Part shown: positions 1 to 5,141 of the stretch, piece after piece | Layout: every line of letters starts with the position of its first letter | Numbering within the stretch: position 1 is the stretch's first letter | DNA from: an uncultured Bacteroidales bacterium | Lineage (GTDB): Bacteria > Bacteroidota > Bacteroidia > Bacteroidales > UBA932 | Direction: 5' to 3' | Assembly (NCBI GenBank): GCA_902488725.1 | Contig: CABTXO010000153.1 | Location: 1-5,141, forward strand | DNA: 5,141 nucleotides | The notes under the pieces: model-generated | What the model was told of the DNA's origin: nothing | The model's input: only the letters and a program-made list of their open reading frames with translations | The model's database searches: none | Made by a program: the position numbers and the translations under genes

Positions 1-49
1 CACCAAATCCCCGCAAACCGTGCCCGGCCCCCCACCGCAGGCCGGACGG
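1..49 (+). repeat. REP-like repeat unit at left edge, with palindrome
   Basis: The first 27 bases match the 53-bp units found after the transposase gene, with one mismatch to their composite consensus (caccaaatcc, then ccgcaaa, then cgtgcccgg). Beyond base 27 the unit diverges and forms an imperfect palindrome. CCGT (18-21) pairs with ACGG (46-49), and CCGGCC (24-29) pairs with GGCCGG (40-45), giving a 10-bp stem with a 2-nt bulge and a 10-nt loop. The unit has the same orientation as the downstream array, so the transposase gene is flanked on both sides by one repeat family. The window starts exactly at the unit boundary, so more copies may lie to the left. It is probably a diverged REP-type element. 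Confidence 0.7.
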
Positions 50-112
50 AGGCGTACCAGGGCAGGCAGGCCGAGACGACCAACTCCCCAGGCAGCCGAA
101 CGCCAGACAGAT

Positions 113-131
113 CCACGATGCGTTATCGTGG
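113..131. other. 7-bp inverted repeat upstream of transposase gene
   Basis: CCACGAT (113-119) and ATCGTGG (125-131) form a perfect 7-bp stem around a 5-nt loop, about 70 bp before the chosen transposase start. No T-tract follows on either strand, so it is not a standard terminator. It could be an operator for autoregulation, a leader hairpin, or a remnant of another repeat. No convincing Bacteroidetes-type promoter was found between here and the gene, so how the gene is transcribed is unclear. Confidence 0.4.
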
Positions 132-202
132 CCATTGACGGCGCAATACATATTCAAAATCAGAAATTACCGAAAGAAACAGAAAAACATGAGGCGGCAA
201 CC

Positions 203-1201
203 ATGACTCTTCGCAGAATATCTGATTACATTTCGTATCATTACAAAAAAGACCATCGACCTATGGAAAAACTAGAAAAACGGAAATCCGAGTACAAGGG
301 CTACGGCCTCTGGTACTATCACATGATCCTGGACCGGCTTCCGGGAAGGCTACTCCTGAACAACAGGCAAGAATGCATCGGCGTAATGAACGCGACGGCC
401 ATCGCCCAATATGTGTTCCATGTCTCCATCATTCAGCTGGACTGGATGCACAATCATGGACACCTCGTCATCTGGGCGGAAGGAGGCAACGCCTGCAACT
501 GCTTCTACTATCTGAAAAGGCGGCTGAACGCCCAACTCATCAAAGACGGATTCCCTCCGCTCCCGGACGAATGGTTCTTCATGCTCCGCCGGCTCGACAC
601 GCTGGATGACCTCGTCAACGCGGTTTCATATTCCGGCAGAAACGCTTACGACGCCCGGAAAGATATTCTTCCGTCCGGGCACCTCTGGAGCAGCAACTAC
701 GTACTTTTCAGCGACATATCGGAATTGTTTGAATATCGGACCGTCGGAGAAATCGGCCCTCGCAAGATGCGGGAGATCCTCGGTTCACGCGTCCAGCTGC
801 CCGCTGAATATAAAGTCGGCAGGCTGGGCTACATCCTACCGGAAAGTTACGTGATGAAAGTCGGCCAGGGTGCTCGCACCAAAGCGGAAAGCCTCTACCG
901 TGATTCAAAAGACTATGCTTACCGAATATTCCGTGATTATGACACTTACAGGCGTCTGGCAACGGATTTGGAAGAGGTCTGGACACCATCCGGCACCGAT
1001 GTGGACACCATCTTGTTCAACGAGTTGAACTTCAACTATGGCGTAAAAAATGTTTCAGGCCTGGATGCCGCCCGCCGGTGTGACCTGGCCGTCACGCTGG
1101 GCAGTCGGTATGGTCTCGGCCCGGACCAGATCGCAGCTCATCTGGGCATGTCCACATCAGCCGTTGCGAAACTGCTCTATGCCCACACGAAGAAAAAATA
1201 G
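203..1201 (+). CDS. Y1-type HUH transposase, RAYT-like, with C-terminal helix-turn-helix
   Basis: The 332-aa product resembles the Y1_Tnp / REP-associated tyrosine transposase group, single-strand DNA endonucleases that nick using one tyrosine and move or copy hairpin DNA. The first core strand is near residues 35-45. The metal-binding HUH motif is H85-G86-H87 within WMHNHGHLVIW, equivalent to the family's MPNHxHLLI. A motif with likely catalytic Tyr143 (VSYSGRN) is followed by W162-S163-S164, matching the family's YIxxNP...WSS pattern. Residues about 292-326 (QIAAHLGMSTSAVAKLL) read as a helix-turn-helix, probably for DNA binding. The start at 203 is chosen because the open frame further upstream runs back into the flanking repeat; a weak GAGG lies about 10 nt ahead. 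Met21 (263) is an alternative start. No stop or frameshift interrupts it, so it may be active. REP-like repeats of one family lie on both sides, supporting a RAYT rather than an IS200/IS605 transposase, which would be much shorter. Family assignment is by motif only. Confidence 0.8.
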   Translation: MTLRRISDYISYHYKKDHRPMEKLEKRKSEYKGYGLWYYHMILDRLPGRLLLNNRQECIGVMNATAIAQYVFHVSIIQLDWMHNHGHLVIWAEGGNACNCFYYLKRRLNAQLIKDGFPPLPDEWFFMLRRLDTLDDLVNAVSYSGRNAYDARKDILPSGHLWSSNYVLFSDISELFEYRTVGEIGPRKMREILGSRVQLPAEYKVGRLGYILPESYVMKVGQGARTKAESLYRDSKDYAYRIFRDYDTYRRLATDLEEVWTPSGTDVDTILFNELNFNYGVKNVSGLDAARRCDLAVTLGSRYGLGPDQIAAHLGMSTSAVAKLLYAHTKKK

Positions 1202-1221
1202 CCTCCGGGCGGCGCTGCGTG

Positions 1222-1470
1222 CACAAAATCCCCGCAAAACGTGCCCGGATCTCCACCTCAGGTGGCTGGCCGTCCACCAAATCCCCGCAAAACGTGCTCG
1301 GATCTCCCCCGCAGGTGGCTGGTCGTCCACCAAATCCCTGCAAAACGTGCCCGGATCTCCGCCACAGGCGGCTGGCCGTCCACCCAACCCGGCGAAACGT
1401 GCCCGGATCTCCGCCTCAGGTGGCTGGCCGTCCACCAAATCCCTGCGAAACGTGCCCGGATCTCCGCCTC
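1222..1470 (+). repeat. Five tandem 53-bp REP-like units
   Basis: Head-to-tail units begin at 1222, 1275, 1328, 1381 and 1433, with periods of 53, 53, 53 and 52; the fifth is truncated after about 38 bp. The CGTGC core recurs at 1240, 1293, 1346, 1398 and 1451. Most of each unit is conserved (CAAATCCC, GCAAAACGTGCCCGGATCT, GGTGGCTGGCCGTC). Each complete unit has a small hairpin: CCACC-TCA-GGTGG in unit 1, CCGCC-ACA-GGCGG in unit 3, a G·T version in unit 4 and one mismatch in unit 2. The array starts 20 bp after the transposase stop and matches the repeat at 1-27. There are no unique spacers, so it is not CRISPR. The period is not a multiple of three and no frame looks like a real protein, so it is noncoding. 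The likely role is substrate or by-product of the adjacent HUH enzyme. Confidence 0.88.
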
Positions 1471-1482
1471 CCCACGCCGAGA

Positions 1483-1532
1483 CAAGGCAAGAGGCACTGC
1501 GTTGATGCAAGCCAAGAGGCACCGCGGGGGTC
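1483..1532 (+). repeat. Diverged 25-bp tandem duplication
   Basis: Two adjacent 25-bp copies (1483-1507 and 1508-1532) share CAAG, a one-base difference, then CAAGAGGCAC, and then diverge (CTGCG against CCGCG). The pair lies between the end of the 53-bp array and the enolase terminator and is unrelated in sequence to the 53-bp units. No gene or hairpin of note was found in it. Confidence 0.5.
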
Positions 1533-1546
1533 GAGCGAGGGGGACG

Positions 1547-1574
1547 AAAAAAGGCTGACCAAAATGGCCAGCCT
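1547..1574 (-). terminator. Rho-independent terminator of enolase gene
   Basis: Read on the minus strand, GGCTGGCCA (1573-1565) and TGGTCAGCC (1561-1553) form a 9-bp stem with one G·T pair and a TTT loop, followed at once by six T residues (1552-1547). It lies about 130 nt after the enolase stop codon, giving a long 3' untranslated region that contains the 64-bp duplication. The plus-strand side lacks a T-tract, so it should not work well for the converging transposase transcript. Confidence 0.9.
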
Positions 1575-1580
1575 CATATT

Positions 1581-1704
1581 CAAAACTTTCGTCCGGATTC
1601 CCGGCTACCAAAGCAACGGCGAAGGGCCGGAGGAGGAAAGGGGTCAAAGTTTACGTCCGCGCATCAAACTGCCGAAGCAACGGCGAAGGGCCGGAAGAAG
1701 GAAA
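1581..1704. repeat. 64-bp tandem duplication in enolase 3' UTR
   Basis: Bases 1581-1639 align without gaps to 1645-1703 at an offset of 64, with about 43 of 59 identities counted by hand. A block of 20 identical bases (1611-1630 and 1675-1694) forms the core, and GTCCG (1591 and 1655) is also shared. The right copy ends against the enolase stop codon. The left copy has a potential imperfect hairpin at 1586-1613 (CTTT/AAAG, GT/AC and CCGG/CCGG pairs). Both copies would be transcribed as enolase 3' UTR. They are unrelated to the 53-bp family at sequence level; function is unknown. Confidence 0.7.
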
Positions 1705-3024
<1,320 letters not shown>

Positions 3025-3050
3025 TTAATGTTGTACATATTTCGAACTTA

Positions 3051-3082
3051 CAAATTTACAAAATCGCCGGCACATTCCCAAA
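3051..3082 (-). promoter_or_regulatory. Bacteroidetes-type promoter of enolase gene
   Basis: On the minus strand a -33 TTTG (3082-3079) is followed, after 20 nt, by TAAATTTG (3058-3051), an exact match to the -7 consensus TAnnTTTG of the Bacteroidetes primary sigma factor. Transcription would start near 3044, leaving an AT-rich leader of about 32 nt before the enolase ATG at 3012. Confidence 0.8.
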
Positions 3083-3109
3083 CGAAAGCGGATCACGGGA
3101 TATGCTGAA

Positions 3110-3163
3110 GTTGCATGAATATGCAGCGACGCGAGAGACGTGGCAAATTCCAACGGTCGCTGC
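3110..3163. other. Overlapping inverted repeats between ompA-like terminator and enolase promoter
   Basis: GTTGCAT (3110-3116) and ATGCAGC (3121-3127) make a 7-bp stem (one T·G pair) with a GAAT loop. The second arm overlaps GCAGCGAC (3123-3130), which is a perfect 8-bp inverted match to GTCGCTGC (3156-3163) across 25 nt. The two structures cannot form together. The block lies upstream of the enolase -33 element and beyond the ompA-like terminator, so it should be untranscribed unless there is read-through. It may be a binding site or a decayed repeat element; no function can be assigned. Confidence 0.4.
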
Positions 3164-3193
3164 CGCCATCCCGGAATGACAAAGAATATATAC

Positions 3194-3223
3194 GAAAGAC
3201 GGTGGCCCGGAAGGGTCACCGCC
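3194..3223 (-). terminator. Probable terminator of OmpA-family gene
   Basis: On the minus strand GGCGGTGACCC (3223-3213) pairs with GGGCCACCGTC (3208-3198) around a TTCC loop, an 11-position stem with one A·C mismatch and one G·T pair. It is followed by TTTCG and a T/A-rich stretch, a weak U-tract. It lies 48 nt after the stop codon. A small CGGC-TTCG-GCCG hairpin (3244-3233), with a stable UUCG-type loop, lies between the stop codon and this stem. Confidence 0.7.
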
Positions 3224-3270
3224 TTTGAATTACGGCCGAAGCCGAAGGTTTCATGAAGGGCCTGGGCCGG

Positions 3271-4359
3271 TTATTTCACGAGGCAGACCGCAACGCGGTT
3301 CAACTCGGGCGTCTCGAACGGATTCACGGTGTCGCCGAAGTACTCGGTGATGATCCGATCCTTCGCGATGCCGGCATCCTGGATCGCCTTGGAGACGATC
3401 TCGGCACGCTTCTGGGACAGGAACTTGTTGCGGGCGGCAGTACCCGTGGCCTTGTCGGCGTAACCGGACACACGTACCTTTGTGTCAGGGTTCTCCTTCA
3501 GCGCAGCCACGACCTCGTCGATCTTGTACTGCTCGGACTCCCGGATGTCCCACTTGTTGATCACGAAGAGCACGTTGCGGGTCAGCGACTCGAAAGCGGG
3601 CTCGACCTCGACAGTCTCCTGTACAGCCGGCTTGGGTTCCGGTTTCGGTTCGGGCTTCGGGGCAGGTGCCGGTGCCGGAGCGGGAACGACGACGGGAGCG
3701 GGGACCGGCTTGGACTTGCCGAAGCTGAAGGTCAGACCTGCAAGGGCCTTGAGCTGGAAGTCAGCCTTGGATCCCACCTTGGAGTTGAAGTGGTCGTTGA
3801 TGAAACTGCAGTTTCCTTCCAGGTTGAGGGCAACAGCGTCCGCCAGCCGTATGTTCAGACCGAGGCCGGCTCTTCCCACCGGAGAGATGCTCTTATCGGA
3901 CCAGAGGTAGTTGTTCTTGACCGGGAACTGCTTGGCAACCTTGTTCGCCTCGTCGTTGTTGAATGCATAGTTCGCACCCAAACCCGCAAAGAGATAAGGG
4001 TTGAACGTACGGTCAAACTTGTAGCCGCCGATGAGGGCTGCGAGGTCGGCCATGAGGTCCACGGCACCTTCCACATAGTTGAACTTGTAGACGGTGAGAG
4101 GTCCGTTGATCGCACCCTTGGCCTGCCAGGCGTTGGCGTTCAGACGGGCTCCGAAGACCGGGGAGAACTGATAGCCGAGGGAGACGGCGGCCGAAGGGGA
4201 GAGGAGGTCTGTGAAGGTGGTCTCTCCGACAGTGTGTGCCACGCCGCCCTGGAGCTGAAGGAACCAATACGGGTTAAAATCCTGCTTCTGCGCATTCGCG
4301 ACAGAGACGGATGCAACAAGCGCAAAGCTTGCAAGAATGGTGAAGAAACGTTTCATCAT
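3271..4359 (-). CDS. OmpA-family outer-membrane beta-barrel protein
   Basis: A 362-aa precursor. Residues 1-23 form a signal peptide (hydrophobic LASFALVASVSV, cleavage likely after ANA). Residues about 28-213 alternate as expected for an outer-membrane barrel and end in an aromatic strand (GLTFSFG). Residues 218-244 are a linker of Pro-Ala and Pro-Lys/Glu repeats. Residues about 256-362 form the OmpA C-terminal domain that binds peptidoglycan: VSGYADKATGTAARNKFLS followed by KRAEIV gives the family pattern GYxD...N..LS..RA, with D302 and R318 at the positions that contact diaminopimelate in known members. The likely role is tethering the outer membrane to the cell wall, possibly as a major surface protein. 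The start is one of two adjacent ATGs (4359 or 4356); the open frame extends to 4422 but that extension would overlap the promoter and precede the signal peptide. It has its own promoter and terminator, so it is probably a single-gene unit. Confidence 0.93.
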   Translation of the reverse strand: MMKRFFTILASFALVASVSVANAQKQDFNPYWFLQLQGGVAHTVGETTFTDLLSPSAAVSLGYQFSPVFGARLNANAWQAKGAINGPLTVYKFNYVEGAVDLMADLAALIGGYKFDRTFNPYLFAGLGANYAFNNDEANKVAKQFPVKNNYLWSDKSISPVGRAGLGLNIRLADAVALNLEGNCSFINDHFNSKVGSKADFQLKALAGLTFSFGKSKPVPAPVVVPAPAPAPAPKPEPKPEPKPAVQETVEVEPAFESLTRNVLFVINKWDIRESEQYKIDEVVAALKENPDTKVRVSGYADKATGTAARNKFLSQKRAEIVSKAIQDAGIAKDRIITEYFGDTVNPFETPELNRVAVCLVK

Positions 4360-4392
4360 ATTGAAAAAAATTAAATATCCAGGTTCAACAGG

Positions 4393-4423
4393 TAAAATTA
4401 CTACATTTATTTTCAATTTCAAA
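4393..4423 (-). promoter_or_regulatory. Probable promoter of OmpA-family gene
   Basis: On the minus strand TTTG (4423-4420) is followed after 19 nt by TAATTTTA (4400-4393), which matches the Bacteroidetes -7 consensus TAnnTTTG except for the last base. The start would be near 4386, leaving an AT-rich leader of about 27 nt. A less good alternative lies just upstream, with TAATATTTTG around 4420-4430. The region is very AT-rich compared with the genes on either side. Confidence 0.6.
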
Positions 4424-4444
4424 ATATTAATCTCTTCATCGCAG

Positions 4445-4500
4445 AAAAAACAATGCTTCCGGCCACCTGCGACAGATCCCCAGGAGGCAACCGGCTCATT
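4445..4500 (-). terminator. Terminator beginning at stop codon of DUF1573 gene
   Basis: On the minus strand AATG, then CCGGTTGCCT, pairs with AGGTGGCCGG, then CATT, across a short internal loop (AG against AAG). The 10-bp part contains three G·T pairs. One base and then six T residues (4450-4445) follow the stem directly. The left arm includes the TGA stop codon, so translation to the end of the gene would compete with folding. It separates this gene from the downstream OmpA-family promoter. Confidence 0.72.
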
Positions 4501-4885
4501 CAGTCATCTGACCGGTAATGGCGATCCGAAAATTATTCGGCACCGAACTCACCGCCAAGTAGATGTAGTGATGCATGCCGCCGAGGCGTTTATTCCGGCC
4601 ATCATAGGTGACGGCAATCTTCCCCACTGCACCGGGCCGGATCGGCTTTCGGGGCAACTGTATCGACACACAGGGGCAGTCCGGATTGGCGGCATACAGT
4701 ATCAGTTTCTTCGTTCCGGTGTTGCGGAACACGAAGGTGGCATGACGGACACTGCTGTCCCGGGAAAAGGTTCCCATGTCGAGTGCTATCGTATCAAACT
4801 CCATGTCGCCCATTTTCGTCTGCGCAAAAGCGGCGCAGGCGGTACCGGCAAGAATCACGAAGAAGCAGATCAAGCTCTTTATCAT
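4496..4885 (-). CDS. Short secreted DUF1573-family protein
   Basis: A 129-aa protein with a signal peptide of about 21 residues (MIKSLICFFVILAG..., cleavage likely at AFA-Q). Cys17 is not in a good lipobox, so signal peptidase I is preferred. The rest is a single Ig-like beta domain that fits DUF1573: FDTIALDMGTF, then HATFVFRNTGTKKLIL, then NPDCPCVSIQLP, then PIRPGAVGKIAVTYD, ending IAITGQ. The family pattern is FxFGT...F.FTNTG..PL.I....CGCT....P..PI.PG..G.I.V.F. The paired cysteines here are Cys70 and Cys72, with Pro between them instead of the usual Gly. The family is common in Bacteroidetes envelopes; its biochemical role is not established. The start at 4885 is chosen because the signal peptide begins there; an upstream TTG at 4924 is unlikely. 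A strong terminator lies upstream, so the gene needs its own promoter, but none matching the consensus was found. Confidence 0.85.
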   Translation of the reverse strand: MIKSLICFFVILAGTACAAFAQTKMGDMEFDTIALDMGTFSRDSSVRHATFVFRNTGTKKLILYAANPDCPCVSIQLPRKPIRPGAVGKIAVTYDGRNKRLGGMHHYIYLAVSSVPNNFRIAITGQMTE

Positions 4886-4940
4886 CTGTGAAATTTTTGG
4901 AAAACACTGCAATAAGCATTCCAACTATGGGATGCCGGAT

Positions 4941-4974
4941 AATAAAAAGGAGGAGCGCCGTGGGGCGCTCCTCC
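4941..4974 (-). terminator. Strong Rho-independent terminator of upstream partial gene
   Basis: On the minus strand GGAGGAGCGCC (4974-4964) and GGCGCTCCTCC (4959-4949) form a perfect 11-bp GC-rich stem with a CCAC loop, followed by TTTTTATT (4948-4941). It lies about 32 nt after the stop codon of the partial gene at the right edge and isolates it from the DUF1573 gene. Confidence 0.95.
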
Positions 4975-5006
4975 CTATCTAGAGAGTGTTCAGAATCGAG
5001 GGTCGA

Positions 5007-5141
5007 TTACTGGCCGACGGTCTTCTTGACCGGGATCACAATCCAGTCGGTCTTGATGACGCCCCAGCCGTAGTTCACGTTAGCCTTGACCCGGATGTTG
5101 AAGTCCTTCGTGACAACCGTCTGGTTGTTCTTGTAGGTGAG
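5007..5141 (-). CDS. C-terminal end of an unrecognised protein (5' end outside window)
   Basis: The last 44 codons of a minus-strand gene end in TAA at 5007-5009 and run off the right edge. The visible peptide is rich in alternating polar and hydrophobic residues (TVVTKDFNIRVKANVNYGWG, then VIKTDWIVIPVKKTVGQ), which suggests a terminal beta-sandwich strand set, perhaps of a secreted or surface protein. The YGWG turn reminds me of beta domains in Bacteroidales surface proteins, but the family cannot be named from this fragment. The coding call is supported by the in-frame stop closely followed by a strong terminator, and by GC-rich codons like those of the neighbours. Confidence 0.75.
   Translation of the reverse strand, partial: LTYKNNQTVVTKDFNIRVKANVNYGWGVIKTDWIVIPVKKTVGQ

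Noticed and set aside
20..202. N-terminal extension of the transposase from a GTG at 20
   Set aside because: The extension would be encoded by the palindromic repeat and is an arginine/proline-rich stretch unlike the family; the Y1 core starts well after Met at 203.
1222..1470. Possible CRISPR array
   Set aside because: Units are contiguous with no unique spacers between short repeats, the whole 53 bp is repeated, and no cas gene is visible.
1050..1558. Repetitive proline/arginine-rich peptides encoded by the tandem repeats in several frames
   Set aside because: Every frame on both strands gives similar low-complexity peptides because the 53-bp period cycles through frames. There is no start signal or conserved protein.
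3025..3219. 64-codon minus-strand open frame between the OmpA-family gene and enolase
   Set aside because: It overlaps the enolase promoter, the inverted repeats and part of the OmpA terminator, and its translation has no recognisable features.
3253..4374. Plus-strand open frame of 373 codons opposite the OmpA-family gene
   Set aside because: Antisense shadow: the minus-strand protein has a signal peptide, barrel, linker and OmpA domain, while the plus-strand translation shows no recognisable features.
4360..4422. Upstream ATG at 4422 for the OmpA-family protein
   Set aside because: It would put 21 residues before a standard signal peptide, and its coding would overlap the likely promoter and transcript start.

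Overview
The window looks like a piece of a GC-rich chromosome from the Bacteroidota, probably Bacteroidales. This is inferred from the protein families (an OmpA-like barrel porin, a short secreted DUF1573 protein, an enolase with a lysine-rich insertion) and from two intergenic sequences resembling the Bacteroidetes promoter (-33 TTTG, then about 20 nt, then -7 TAnnTTTG). Start codons lack obvious Shine-Dalgarno sequences, as expected for this phylum. GC-rich coding regions contrast with AT-rich leaders. A genus such as Alistipes would fit the base composition but cannot be fixed from this sequence.

Left third (1-1704): an accessory element. A plus-strand gene (203-1201) encodes a Y1-type HUH protein resembling REP-associated tyrosine transposases (RAYTs), with a C-terminal helix-turn-helix. 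It is bracketed by copies of one repeat family. A partial unit with a strong imperfect palindrome lies at the left window edge (1-49), and five head-to-tail 53-bp units follow the stop codon (1222-1470). The units carry a small hairpin whose stem partly covaries. This is the arrangement expected of a transposase with its own REP-like repeats. Two further duplications follow, a 25-bp one (1483-1532) and a 64-bp one (1581-1704), so the roughly 500 bp between the transposase and enolase genes is almost all repeats plus one terminator.

Middle and right (1705-5141): ordinary chromosomal genes, all on the minus strand, each apparently its own transcription unit. From right to left they are the 3' end of an unrecognised beta-rich protein (5007 to the edge) with a strong terminator (4941-4974); a secreted DUF1573 protein (4496-4885) with a terminator beginning at its stop codon; an OmpA-family outer-membrane protein (3271-4359) with its own promoter and terminator; and enolase (1705-3012) with a consensus promoter and a terminator (1547-1574). 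The genes share no evident pathway: enolase is central glycolysis, while OmpA and the DUF1573 protein belong to the envelope. The transposase gene converges on enolase, with the repeats in the gap.

The most interesting part is the RAYT-like gene with its private repeat family. The rest is conventional.
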